Assembly: GCF_000003815.2 (NCBI RefSeq)
Contig: NC_049995.1
Span: 14,290,262-14,354,261 of the forward strand
Source of the DNA: Branchiostoma floridae
Taxonomy: Eukaryota; Chordata; Leptocardii; Amphioxiformes; Branchiostomatidae
Reading direction: 5' to 3'
Length of the DNA stretch: 64,000 nt
The notes below the pieces were generated by a model. It saw only the letters and a list, made by a program, of their open reading frames with translations. It was not told the origin of the DNA and searched no databases. Positions within the stretch are counted from its first letter, which is position 1, and each line of letters opens with the position of its first letter. A program made the position numbers and the translations under genes. This document shows, one piece after another, positions 12,401 to 21,591 of this stretch.

Positions 12401-15400
12401 AATACAAAAAATACACAACCAAAGCAAGACTGTTACTTCAACATCAAAAACAAAGCTGTATAGTACCTCTGGGTCAATATATTTTCTCCTTCTCTAACCC
12501 CTTCTGCCTTTTTCTGGGAACTAGAGCAACAGGCAGTGCAATCTAAAATCTACTTTCAAAGAAGGGGGCAAGCCATGACATGGAGAACTGAAGAGCGAGA
12601 CCGTGCTGAGATGGGATGCACCTGGGAGGGGTCCAACGGACAATGGAGAACAATGAGGCCCGCCTCAGTAACAATGACTGATATGCAGTGACGATGAGGA
12701 TGATGATGAAATCTACTTTCTTCACATATATTTTCCAGTTTTCTCACCTCCTCTGCCTTTTTCTGGTACCCGTCCTTCTCCTTCTGAGACATGGTTTTCC
12801 AGCGCCGGCTGCACTCCTGCATGCGCTCCTTGTTGGGCACATCTGTGAGCTTCAGCATCAGCTCCTGGCAAAACAGGCTATAGCCATTCCTGCGCAAATA
12901 ACAAAATTATGTTTAAAATAGTGATGTTTTAGTCTTCGAGGGAACAGGCTATAGCTATTTCTGAAAACAACAGAATGATGTTTAAATTTCTGGCTACACT
13001 CCTGCATGTGCTCCTTGTTGGGCACATCTGTGAGCTTCAACATTAGCTCTTGGCAAAACAGACTGTAGCCATTCCTATAGAAACAACAGAATATTGGTTA
13101 AAACTCACAAAAAATACATAGTCTTCCAGGAGACAAAATTACTCCTGCATGCGCTCCGTGTTGGGCACATCTGTGAGCTTCAACATCAGCTCTTGGCAAA
13201 ACAGGCTGTACCCATTCCTGTACAAACAACAAAATTATGTTTGAAATAGTGATGTTTGAGTCTTCGAGGGAACAGGCTATAGCCATTTCTGAAAACAACA
13301 GAATGATGGTTAAATTTCTGGCTGCACTCCTGCTTGCGCTCCTTGTTGGGCACATCTGTGAGCTTCAGCATCAGCTCCTGGCAAAACAGGCTGTAGCTAT
13401 TGCCGTAGAAACACCAGAATAATGTTCAAACTCAGAAGTAATACATATCGTATTTTTCCTAAATAAAGTATGTACTTTTTAAACTTGCTGCAAGTTGTTG
13501 ACAAAGTTGGGGTGCATACTTCATTCGTGGTTATAGCACGGATGAATGATAAAAGAGCCAAAAATAGAGCAAGGTGGAGCTACATTTTTAGGAAGATTTC
13601 AAAACATACACATTGATGTTGTCTTAGTGCTGTCTTACCAAAGGAACAGTCTGTCATGATTTACATAAAAAAGACATGTATTTACATACAATCCTTAAGA
13701 GTTAGTGACTTGGACAGGTTCAACTGGTCCAAGGGCTACAGAAACAGAGACAGGCCCTGCCCTATGCACCATCTGGTGCTGGAAGGACTTAAACTTGAAT
13801 TGACCATCCTCCAATGCAGGGACATCCAACAGCGAAACCGCCTGTCTGGATGTACCCTGCTTTCTCAACCGACACTCTTAGTTCCTCTTAGTCTCCCCCC
13901 CCCCCAAACTAAATGTCAGCCAATCAGAGAATAGGCCTTTCAGTTTTCAAAAGGGGTCTCACATATATAAGGGTAAGCTCATTAATATCATTAATACAAG
14001 AAGGATCCATTGTAACCTGTGATGGCATCCCTGATGTCCACGTTCAAGAACTTCAAGAACTCATTGATATTTATAAGCAGGGCATTCAGGAACCAAGAGT
14101 GACGGTTGAGAAAGTATCCACCCATACAGATGGTTTTGCCGTTGGATGTCCCTGCATAGGAGGATGGAATGGACCGATCCCGATCGAACGTATATCAAAC
14201 AAATAGAACAAGGTGGAACACCCTATTCTATTTCGAACACCTCCGTCAAAATGAGCCAGTGCCACAACTATATCAGCCCCCTCCTCAGATGACTGTACCC
14301 AGTGGATGTAACCTTCAGTAAAGAAGTCAGCGCATTTTTTTTCGGCCCGGTCTGAGAGGATTTCTGGACCAAATCCAGCTAAATAGAAGTCAGTCGTTAT
14401 TATCAGCTAAACAGCGGCGGCGGCCAGTTCTGTCCGACATGCGCTGTTTTTGACGGAGGTGTTCGAAATAGAACATGATCGAACAGGGGGCGGGGCTTCA
14501 GGATCGGTCCATTGACAAGTACGTGTGTGACTTACGGAGGAGGCTTATCCGGCCGCCCCTCGCTTTTCTCCTTTAGTTTCCTTTCTGCCTTGGTCAGCAG
14601 CGGCCGCTGGGTTGTCCTCTCAAAGTCTGGGTGGTCCTTAACGTACTGCTCCATTTCAGCCTAACAAAAACACAGAAGTCACAGTTAAACTTCTTCTTCA
14701 GTTTCCTGTCCACCTCAGTCAGCAGTGGCTGCTGAAACGTCTGGCCATTTCCAAACTCATATCCAGTTGCTTGAGTAACAGTTTTTTTTGCCGAAAACAA
14801 ACAGTATAGAACAACCAATGTCATTGAGATATTAAAAAAAAGTATATATATATCAAATGCCACCACAATTATTGCATCTCAGAGCCTCTAAAGTGAGTTA
14901 CCTCTGTTCACTCCCAACAACATACTTAAGAACAATAGTGTAATTTTGATAACATTGTATTGATGTACTTAATCTATAGGACCACAGAGAGAAAAGCTAA
15001 CACAGAGTCATTGATCAACAAGAATCAGTGTGGTTACCACTTGAAAACTCACCGTGTATTTTTTCTGCACCCCCAGCGCCTTGTTGATCCACTTGATTCT
15101 CTTGCCGTCTGTCAGAGCGTTCCACTGCTTCCGCAGGGCGTCTGTGGCTTCTCGCTTATTGCCCTGTGGAAATGGTTGGTAAAAGTTACCAGAGGGTTCT
15201 AGGTAGTTAATTTTTAGCGCAACGGACTACCACTCCACTATAATTTGTGACCACCACACTAAAATGAGGACAACTACACTAATTTTCAACTATGATCTCC
15301 TCAGTGTCAGTGACTAAAGGTAGTGGATTCTACTTGAAAAGTCTGACCGTTTCCAAAATCATATCCATCTGCTTGAGTAATTGCTTTATTTGGCTAACTT

Positions 15401-18400
15401 TGAGACTTTATCTGAAAATCCATTAGTGGCGTGCCCTACCTAACTCTGTAAACAGCCAGACATTTCAGATGGTAGCCGCTATCTTTCATACATGACGCTA
15501 CATGTATCCTCTTAAACTGTAGTACAACCATATACAAAATCTATCAATTGCATGTGTAACTTTTCATATTGTGAAAGTTTAGGTTTAACTTATCATAAAT
15601 AAATCTACTTTGCAGTGATTTAATTTCACAGTAAGGAGAAATGGAAAGTCTATGGCAGTTTAAGTTCGTGATAGTGCCCTGGTAACATACTGTTCAGAAG
15701 TTCACATTGAAGCAGTCCCTGGAAAAAGTGCAAACATTAACATTTTCAAGAATTACAAGAACTCACGTTCGGGTGGGCTTTCATGTAGTCGTCCACCTTT
15801 TCTTGGATGAACATTTGGACGGGAGTCTTTGGTTTGGTTGGTTCATCTGTCTTTCCCTTCTTCTTCACCTCCTCTTCTGCAAAGTCTGGGTGCTCTTGTC
15901 TAGGGAATGAAGGAAGAAATGAGTGGATGCCGGATGAAAAGATGAAGAGAGAGAAGAGAAAAAGGAAGGAGAAAGGGGGGGGATAGAAGAGATGGGAAAT
16001 AAAAAGATTTTTTTTTAAATCTTGTCTTGACTTGACTTAACTTACATGTAGATCAGTCTATAATTGAAGGACATAATAATTGAAGGACACAAAACTTAAG
16101 GTTGAAATTCCTATTAAAGTAATAAATTATGGAACTCGTATAAAAGATAACTAGATCTAAAGGTAGATATTGTGCCCTTACCTGAATCTGACCATGTTAG
16201 CTTCGTATTCTTCTCTCTCTTTCAGATACTGCTGCATGTATTTGGCCTGGAAATTGGAAAAGACACACAAGGTTTTAATCATTTGGCCTGGAAAATAGGA
16301 AAAGACACATGACACAAAGGTTTTAGTCATGACTATCTGTGCCAAAGAGCAGTTATTTAAGTCACTACGATCAGACAGCATCAAATGTCTTTCGTTCGTG
16401 TCATATCTTATTACCTGGATGTCTAAACCTTTATCGCTGTTCATCATAAGTGTTTACATGTACCAAACAATGGAGATATACTAGTAGTCAACAGACTCGC
16501 AACTCCACAAAGATAAAGGATTAAGTCTATAACTGAAATAATATGACAAATCACCTTCTTCCGTTCCGGAAGCTGCTTGAACTTCTGTGAGAGGTTTTTG
16601 GTGACCTCTACTGTGTCCATCTCAGGGTGACCTTCTGCGTACTTCTTACGTTTCTCAAGGAAATAGCGGAAGTACGGTGTCAACGGCTTCTTGGGCAGGT
16701 CTGGATAAAGCTNNNNNNNNNNNNNNNNNNNNNNNNNNNNNNNNNNNNNNNNNNNNNNNNNNNNNNNNNNNNNNNNNNNNNNNNNNNNNNNNNNNNNNNN
16801 NNNNNNNNNNNNTTCAATTGTGTGTTATATAACTGTATACCAAGGTACAGGCATTTTCTTCAGACTCCTTTTTCATGTCCACATTCTAGTTCAAAATCAT
16901 ACTTCTTTGAATAATTCTTCTACATGTTTGGCAGACAGAGAACTGTTAGTATAGAGCTCCAATGAACAGAACTGAAGGAAACTGGATTAGTTTGGGAACC
17001 AGAACAAAATTGTTAAACTCAACAAGTAACCAAGAACTACATGTTTGAAACATTTACCACTCGGCGAATGACACAGTTACACATCTGTAAGTTGAAAAAA
17101 CAAACAAGGTTGAAATATTATAAAAGTCCTGCTTCCACACTCATTAATAGATGGAGAATGTGATATTACAATGTGTATGGAGTTTTGTTGCAAAATTATC
17201 TGTAATTCCGGAAAATGCACGAATTCTTAGCTCACAAACTTGATGTTATCTTGTTAATTGTTTTGATAGACATGTTATATACATATGTCATCAGGGCTCG
17301 AAATACCACATGCATATGCAAGTTTGTGCATGTAAAATTGGTGTGGTGCAAGTAAGTTTGGACCAAACTTGCACCAGTGCAAGTTACTTTTATCCACTAA
17401 TACCTGACTTTAGAAAAAGCTTACACACACCAAGAATATTGTCTGCCATTGAAAGGTAAAAGAAAACAACACTGAATAAAAAAATAGCCTAAATTTGTTA
17501 TTTCTAAACTTGGTTAGACATCCAGGTAAACAAAATTTGAAGACAATTCCATCTCTATAATGCTAATAATTCCTATGGTGTTGTCTTACCTTGATTTGCA
17601 TATGAGTAAATACATTTTGCATACAATTTAGTGACTTTGATATGATCAACTGGATTTTCCAGTTATATGTGTTTGTATTGAGTTGTTCTAGCGATGGTTA
17701 AGAATAGTGATGGAAGTCACTCGAAGAGTCCAGAAGAAATCTATTGATCTTATCAAGTAGTAGACATTGAATTGTCTTAAATTAAGCCTAAATTCACATT
17801 TGTTGTACAATTTGAAATCCAAAATAAAATACGCTTTGGAAAACAAATATCCAAACATGTGGTCTTTATGTATCCCCATATATTTGCAAATTTTCAGAAG
17901 AAGAATAAAGGGTTAACAGTTCACTATTTTGGGTTGTGCAAGTAAGTTTCTTTTGGTGCAAGTTACCTTTGGCTTAACTTGCACTGGTGCAAGTTGACTG
18001 AAAAGTGTATTTCGAGCCCTGGTCATGAAGCATTTTCAAGAACATGGCATTATCAGATATCATGGTAGACATCACCCCCTTATTCATGAATCATACTACT
18101 TTGCCACCCAAGTAATTAGAAAAAAGCACTGAGGATGTACATATACAGCAACAATGCATTAGGTATTTTGAGAATCATAGAAACACACACACGCACACAC
18201 ACACAAACAAGCAGAAAACAAAACAAAACAATACTTTACTCCATCGGGGACTGGATTCCTGTAGACCAAAATACATGTATCCTTCACAACTACAGCCTAC
18301 TAGCTCATGTCCACAATTTAATAACATGTTCATGTTTAATACCTTCTCTGGCTTCTTCTTGTTGTCAAATGGGTTCTTGAGCCATTCCTTGGCATCTGCT

Positions 18401-21239
18401 ATCAACTCTGACATTGTGCGGAACTTTCGGATCTGGAAGAAACAAAAACAAAGAAGTTAAAGAATGCAACCAGAAATTTTGCAGTTGGAACACTGCTTTT
18501 CCCCCACCTACATGCATAAACTTTTTCTATTTCTTAAAAGGATAAAACATAAGTAAACTGAAGAATAGACAATGGATAAGTAGCTGATTTGAACAAAGTG
18601 AAAACTTCAGATTGGGGAAACCTGAAATGTTGATGGTGCAACCTAGTTTTTGACTTAGGTTACCACGGCAAAAGAAAGGATTTCGACCACCGCCCTACAT
18701 AACAAAACGTGTGGTAGTGTTTTCTGTTCTTTTAACGTCAACTGTAAAATTATAACGGCCGCATATGCTTACATCAAATCAACAAAACGCATTTAGTTTC
18801 AGGTATCACTTTCCGTTTTATTTTTCTTCCGGTAGGGGGGTTTAACTCACGCTCTCTGTATACATATATATAAGTATTTATCTGTTATAGTCTTTCGTAT
18901 TATATAATTTTTAAATTCTTGTTTAAGTGGCGGCGCTAAAATAAGTTTGGTGCAACTTGAGTCCGCCGTCACTTCGTTCTCGTCCCTTTATTTGAATTAT
19001 TATATGTATATTTCAATAAAGAAAAGAAGAAAAAAAAACGTGTGAGAAGGATCTAAACTAACCTCATTGGAGATTTTCTGCCATTTCTCCTTGCATTGGT
19101 CTCCTGTGAACCCGCCAAACGCAACATCGGACCAGTCCATCCTCTCTTCTCTGGTCTTGAACTTCACCATATCATCAGGCGGCAAAACCTTCCCGATTCT
19201 GTCCAGCAGTTCTTTAGTGGTGTCAAGGTTCCACAACTCTGTAGAGGGAAAAATTGAGAGGTTTACAGTAAATTCGTTGATTTTCATAAGGATTTTATTT
19301 CATGGAAGGAGGAGAACCTGGAGAAAGGAAGGAAAGTGACCTCCAGCGTCACTAAGGAAAGACATGGGAAGGTGTCTGAAACATCTGAATGTTTACAAAA
19401 TCATATCCAGTTGCTTGAGTAACTGGTTTTTGGTAATATCGGTTTAGCTCAATGAAGAGCAATTCTTCAATTGGTCGTGACAGATTTGAAGCTATATCAT
19501 AGTATATGTATAGTTTTCACAGGTTGCATGTACCGGGAAAATTCTCCAAGCTCTTTTCGACAAGTGCAATGAACAGTGGACCATGAATAATTCAATAAAT
19601 GTTCCGTCTTAAGAACTGTGCGTGCGTGCGTGACCCTTTCCAGTAGCATGCATGTTTGACAAACTAAGTACCTCTTGGACCAGGGTTGCTATCCCTGGAC
19701 TCACTACCATATGCATGTTCATCCCAAAACCTGATGGCATGTACCAAGTGTTCAAGACAGCCTTAATAAGAGAACCTTGAAGTTCATTACACCTTTTTTG
19801 AAAGTAGCAATCCATGGCAGGGCTCGAAATACAGGGTGCATGTGCACCTTGGTACAGCAAAAATTGGAGCTATGCACCCAATTTTTTTCTGTGGGTGCAC
19901 TTGGTGCACCTAAATATTTTCGTAGGTTTACGTATGTATACATACCAAAGGATAGTAGTATACACCATAATCTTCACATCTAAGTGTTAGAAAGATAATA
20001 AAATGTCAAAGTAGTTATAATAATTTGAAGTTCATCGATTTTGTCAAAGCTCCAAAACTGTACACACTTAATGTGGTGCACCCAAAAATCTTTTGGTGCA
20101 CCCAATTCTTTAGGTTGGGTGCACTAGTGCACCTAATCCAAAAAAATGAATTTCAAGCCCTGCATGGTATCCAGAAAAAGCATGAGAGTTAACATAAAAT
20201 ATATCATTATCCACAACCTGATGTTGAAGTATCTGTAGTGTGCAAGACTTTTGCATGTACAGTGACTTCCTGTTCTTGGCATCTTACTTTGATACCCACC
20301 TCCTTCCTGGGCCTCCTCCTTGACCTTGACCTTCAGCCCGTTCACCCCTGCAGCCATGCTGCTGGCAGTCTTGGACTTGGCTCCTTTGTCTGGGAAGAAG
20401 ACGTCAAATCAATGGAAATAAACTGAATAATGCAAAATCACTGCCAAAACTGCAGAAGAATAACACTGAGAAAGAATGATACAAAAATCTGTGTGGAGAG
20501 ACGGTTACTATAGACAGGATACTTCATACTTGCATCAATGGGAAAATCATCTACAGAACCAGTTTTGACATCGAGGTAAAATGAGAAGAAGAGGTCAAAT
20601 CAATGGAAAGAAACTGAATTATGTGAAAGTTCTTTTCTGTTGTTAATTTACAGTCAATCTGTCCAAGAACACCACTGGTAAAAAAATCTGTGTGGACAGA
20701 TGGTTACTGTAGACAGGATACTTCATACTTGTGTCAATGGGAAAATTATCTATGGAATCAGTTTTACATTGACGGCAAAATATATAAAAAACAGAAGTTG
20801 TGCTGCAGTACCAAGGTCACATATCAGGGGGCCCAAAATTGACCTTGACCTTTGTCTTCCCAATACCTACCCATATACCAAATATCATAATCCATCCAGC
20901 TGACCAAAATATCCAGAAACACAGACAGATAAGCCAAAAACTATACCTCCATTTTTCATGGAGGTAACTATATCTCGATTTATCATGGAGATAATTACAT
21001 CTCCATTTTTCTTGTAGATAAATAAACATAACACTGACAGTACAAGAACTTGAAACATATGGACACATACAAAATGTATGCCAATCATACAAATACATAC
21101 ATTGCATTCTTCCATCTCCTATCAATTAGAATTGTCTTTTTATGATGTTCGAAATGAAAGAAATTTTTGCCAGTCTTACTGGGTGAAGCTGCAGAGCTTG
21201 CTCCGGCTCTCGTGGCTCTCGCTGGTGAGCTGTGACTTT
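5631..21239 (-). CDS. UBTF: Upstream binding transcription factor (UBF), RNA polymerase I HMG-box factor
   Basis: Exons in transcript order: 21239-21180 (possibly non-coding), 20389-20300, 19238-19063, 18432-18343, 16710-16555, 16246-16182, 15899-15767, 15163-15053, 14660-14536, 12889-12748, 12171-12130, 11797-11675, 11094-10921, 10541-10477, 10046-9914, 9172-9062, 8497-8397, 7809-7626, 7267-7211, 6466-6371, 5903-5631. All have AG/GT borders and join in phase. From the Met at 20357 the protein is 804 residues (human UBF1 is 764). It has an N-terminal dimerisation-like region, six HMG boxes in UBF order and an acidic C-terminus. UBF binds and loops rDNA in the nucleolus and recruits SL1 and RNA polymerase I (family knowledge). 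The exon at 21239-21180 is open in phase, so translation may start further upstream. Introns are full of MITEs and truncated exon copies. Confidence 0.93.
6588..6945. mobile_element. hAT-like MITE, CAGGGCTCGAAAT termini, with GGTGCAC repeats
   Basis: The left end CAGGGCTCGAAATTCATTTT and right end CAGTATTTCGAGCCTTG are inverted repeats. GATGATA occurs on both sides (6581-6587 and 6946-6952). The interior is mostly iterated GGTGCAC/GTGCACC words on both arms. The CAGGG start suggests hAT. It lies in a UBTF intron; related copies are at 17292 and 19818. Confidence 0.7.
7211..8497 (-). CDS. UBTF: UBTF exons: HMG box 6
   Basis: Exon 8497-8397 encodes [16 protein letters not shown] and EGEPKRPPT. 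Exon 7809-7626 encodes [20 protein letters not shown] and [18 protein letters not shown]. Exon 7267-7211 encodes [19 protein letters not shown]. Human box 6 aligns throughout (GEPKKPPMNGYQKFSQELL, IGSRWQRISQSQKEHYKK). A tandem duplicate of the 7809 acceptor region lies at 7916-8030. Confidence 0.9.
7916..8030 (-). repeat. Tandem duplicate of UBTF box-6 exon 5' end plus intron
   Basis: About 115 bases repeat 7777-7893. Both contain GAGCTCCATGGA and CAGCAGCTGATAGCCACTCC (the first bases of the box-6 exon), the acceptor, and the adjacent intron with CTGCTAGAGGTCCTT. The copy is a truncated exon with its acceptor, lying upstream of the true exon in transcript direction. Confidence 0.75.
8690..9012. 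repeat. Degenerate ACAGA/GACAC simple repeat
   Basis: Degenerate iterations of ACAGAAAGACAC-like words, in a UBTF intron. Long open frames read from it on the minus strand (cysteine-, valine- and leucine-rich) are by-products of the repeat. Confidence 0.8.
9062..10046 (-). CDS. UBTF: UBTF exons: HMG box 5
   Basis: Exon 10046-9914 encodes [18 protein letters not shown] and then [20 protein letters not shown]. Exon 9172-9062 encodes [20 protein letters not shown] and [12 protein letters not shown]. Human UBF box 5 has [20 protein letters not shown] followed by KAAEDQKRYE. The box is short and divergent, as it is in vertebrates. Confidence 0.9.
9588..9872. repeat. Pair of about 68-bp direct repeats, 217 bases apart
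   Basis: TTGACACCAACGCGATTGTA and GCTTAGAGTTCAAGTTCC, through GGTATCATTCGA, occur at about 9586-9653 and again at about 9803-9870 with few differences. Between them lies unique sequence that includes GGCGCAACCACTAGC. It could be two tandem units or a small element with direct terminal repeats. GAGTTCAAGTTCC resembles a polymerase III B box only loosely. Confidence 0.6.
10477..11094 (-). CDS. UBTF: UBTF exons: HMG box 4
   Basis: Exon 11094-10921 starts [20 protein letters not shown] and continues with [18 protein letters not shown]. Exon 10541-10477 gives [20 protein letters not shown]. Human UBF box 4 reads KPKRPVSAMFIFSEEKRRQL and LTRLLARMWNDLSEKKKAKY. The helix 2 tryptophan and the proline in the minor-groove wedge are retained. 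Both exons have clean GT/AG borders. Confidence 0.9.
11192..11224 (-). repeat. Hammerhead-like motif in a repeat fragment
   Basis: On the minus strand: CTGAAGA (11224-11218), then AGGTGGTAGAAGGTCACT, in which GGTG pairs with CACT, then GAAAC and AT instead of GTC. It belongs to the same family as the motif at 36407. The missing GTC means cleavage would not be expected. Confidence 0.45.
11508..11610 (-). repeat. Tandem duplicate of UBTF linker-exon 3' end and intron
   Basis: About 103 bases repeat 11622-11724. Both include TAGCTCAAGAGACC, CTAGCAACTTATGTT, the donor CTTACCTGTGACTTTGCTGC and the end of the linker exon. The duplicate keeps a usable donor (TTAC/CTG) but has lost the rest of the exon. 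It lies on the downstream side in transcript direction, unlike the other duplicates. Confidence 0.75.
11675..14660 (-). CDS. UBTF: UBTF exons: HMG box 3 and following linker
   Basis: Four exons. 14660-14536 gives [20 protein letters not shown]. 12889-12748 gives [20 protein letters not shown] and [19 protein letters not shown]. 12171-12130 gives [14 protein letters not shown]. 11797-11675 gives [17 protein letters not shown] plus a Ser/Thr/Ala-rich linker. The order and key residues match human UBF box 3 (SYSLYCAELM, DVPSTERM, LSQKEKDAYHKK). The box-3 exon has three truncated tandem copies upstream of it (12985-13410), and the 14660 and 11797 exons each have one. Confidence 0.9.
12985..13410 (-). 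repeat. Three truncated tandem copies of the UBTF box-3 exon
   Basis: Copies at about 12985-13078, 13143-13217 and 13317-13410 each repeat the 5' part of exon 12889-12748 ([18 protein letters not shown] on the minus strand) and stop near the conserved cysteine. A higher-order unit of about 322 bases (12895-13078 against 13217-13400) shows at least two rounds of duplication. Differences such as ERM to EHM and ERK show decay. Without the second half of the box, inclusion would break the HMG fold. Confidence 0.8.
14688..14752 (-). repeat. Truncated duplicate of UBTF exon 14660-14536
   Basis: On the minus strand this reads [15 protein letters not shown], against [15 protein letters not shown] in the true exon just downstream. 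Neither exon border is preserved in the copy. It lies next to a fragment of the hammerhead-carrying repeat (14740-14800). Confidence 0.7.
14740..14800. repeat. Fragment of inverted-terminal (hammerhead-carrying) repeat family
   Basis: Contains TTTCCAAACTCATATCCAGT and TGCTTGAGTAACAG, the terminal arm of the family described at 34105-34402. Similar single arms are at 15335-15400 and 19381-19440. Confidence 0.6.
15053..15899 (-). CDS. UBTF: UBTF exons: HMG box 2
   Basis: Exon 15899-15767 encodes the linker [15 protein letters not shown] and the box start [19 protein letters not shown]. Exon 15163-15053 encodes [20 protein letters not shown] and [13 protein letters not shown]. Human UBF box 2 has KPKTPQQLW at the same place and SLGKQWSQLSDKKRLKWIHK for the second half. 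The second exon starts in phase 0 with GGC after the AG at 15165-15164. Confidence 0.9.
15335..15490. repeat. Fragment of inverted-terminal (hammerhead-carrying) repeat family
   Basis: One arm (CCGTTTCCAAAATCATATCC, CTGCTTGAGTAATTGC) plus, at about 15450-15487, a decayed core reading GAAATGTC after a stem on the minus strand. CTGANGA is no longer intact. Confidence 0.55.
16182..16710 (-). CDS. UBTF: UBTF exons: HMG box 1
   Basis: Exon 16710-16555 encodes the start of the box ([20 protein letters not shown], then [14 protein letters not shown]). Exon 16246-16182 encodes its last helix ([15 protein letters not shown]). This is close to human UBF box 1 ([20 protein letters not shown]). The exon's acceptor AG is the last two known bases before the 100-N gap at 16713, so the gap falls in the intron. 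Box 1 is the main DNA-binding box in vertebrate UBF (family knowledge). A small duplicated copy of the 16246 acceptor follows at 16280. Confidence 0.9.
16240..16327. repeat. Short tandem duplication of a UBTF exon acceptor
   Basis: ATTTGGCCTGGAAATTGGAA and ATTTGGCCTGGAAAATAGGA each begin a unit of about 40-47 bases that runs through AAAGACACA to GGTTTTA. The first unit contains the real acceptor of exon 16246-16182; the second is a copied acceptor with four to six exon bases. Confidence 0.65.
16713..16812. other. Assembly gap (100 N)
   Basis: A run of exactly 100 N, probably a gap of unknown size. It lies in the UBTF intron upstream of HMG box 1; exon phase across it is consistent without extra coding sequence. 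Confidence 0.95.
17292..18021. mobile_element. hAT-like element, CAGGGCTCGAAAT termini, with GCAAGTT repeats
   Basis: The left end CAGGGCTCGAAATACC and right end GTATTTCGAGCCCTG are inverted repeats; GTCAT occurs on both sides (17287-17291 and 18022-18026). Near both ends lie iterations of TGCAAGTT/AACTTGCA, the counterpart of the GGTGCAC words in the 6588 copy. At 730 bp it is twice as long as its relatives. No transposase frame was seen. Confidence 0.7.
18175..18230. repeat. CA-rich microsatellite
   Basis: ACACACAC tracts followed by an AAAAC-rich stretch in a UBTF intron, just 3' of exon 18432-18343. Confidence 0.8.
18343..20389 (-). CDS. UBTF: UBTF exons: N-terminal dimerisation region
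   Basis: Exons 20389-20300, 19238-19063 and 18432-18343. The likely start is the ATG at 20357-20355 in the context AGCAGCATGG, giving [19 protein letters not shown]. The next exon carries [16 protein letters not shown] and [20 protein letters not shown]. The third carries [17 protein letters not shown]. These line up with the human UBF N-terminus ([20 protein letters not shown], then VRKFRTLTELILDAQE), the region that mediates dimerisation. The basic KVKVK segment is not obviously in the vertebrate protein. The exon at 21239-21180 encodes low-complexity Ser/Ala/Arg if translated. Confidence 0.9.
19381..19440. repeat. Single arm of the hammerhead-carrying repeat family
   Basis: ACAAAATCATATCCAGTTGC and TTGAGTAACTGGTTTTTGG match the conserved arm of the family at 34105. 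The partner arm is absent. Confidence 0.55.
19818..20162. mobile_element. hAT-like MITE, CAGGGCTCGAAAT termini, with GGTGCAC repeats
   Basis: Starts CAGGGCTCGAAATACAGGG and ends GAATTTCAAGCCCTG; CATGG is found on both sides (19813-19817 and 20163-20167). GGTGCAC and GTGCACC repeats occupy both subterminal regions, as in the copy at 6588. Confidence 0.7.
20583..20760. repeat. Tandem duplicate of intron next to UBTF exon 20389-20300
   Basis: The block repeats 20395-20560: GTCAAATCAATGGAAA and AAACTGAAT are followed in both by GGTTACT, TAGACAGGATACTTCATACT and TCAATGGGAAAAT. It starts a few bases outside the exon acceptor, so no exon sequence was copied. Confidence 0.65.
20815..20960 (-). repeat. 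Dispersed repeat (TCAATTTTGGGCC family)
   Basis: Contains CCCAAAATTGACCTTGACC, ATATCATAATCCATCCAGC and CCAGAAACACAGACAG. Related copies lie at about 38485-38645 and 55430-55610 on the plus strand, sharing the order GGATGG, GATATT/GGTATT, then the GGTCAA block and CTGCAGTA. The class is unknown to me. Confidence 0.6.
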
Positions 21240-21485
21240 CTGTGGTGCAAAAAACAACAAAACTTACGGTAAATCTCTGAGGAGTCAAGGACAAAATTTT
21301 CTTAATACATCACAAGCTCCAAATGGCTGCATTGTTTGAAGGAAACTGTACTGCTGTAAGTTGTAAAATGGTAGGGAGAAAAAAAAAATCATATTGTATT
21401 TATGTGAATGTTTTTTGTGAAAACCTTTCAAGTATTGATTTGTACCTGGTAAATTTATCTATTTTTGCCGGGCAAATTTTCTATG

Positions 21486-21590
21486 TGACTTTCTGTGGTG
21501 AAACAAACAGTAAGTTTTTTACGGTAAATCTCTGTCCTAAGGGACAAAATATTCTTAATACATCACAAACTCCAAATAGCTACATTTTAC
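21486..21590. repeat. Tandem duplicate of the acceptor region of UBTF exon 21239-21180
   Basis: TGTGACTTTCTGTGGTG, TTACGGTAAATCTCTG and TTAATACATCACAA with CTCCAAAT occur at about 21231-21340 and again at 21483-21590. The first copy includes the real exon start and acceptor. Confidence 0.65.
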
Positions 21591-21591
21591 A

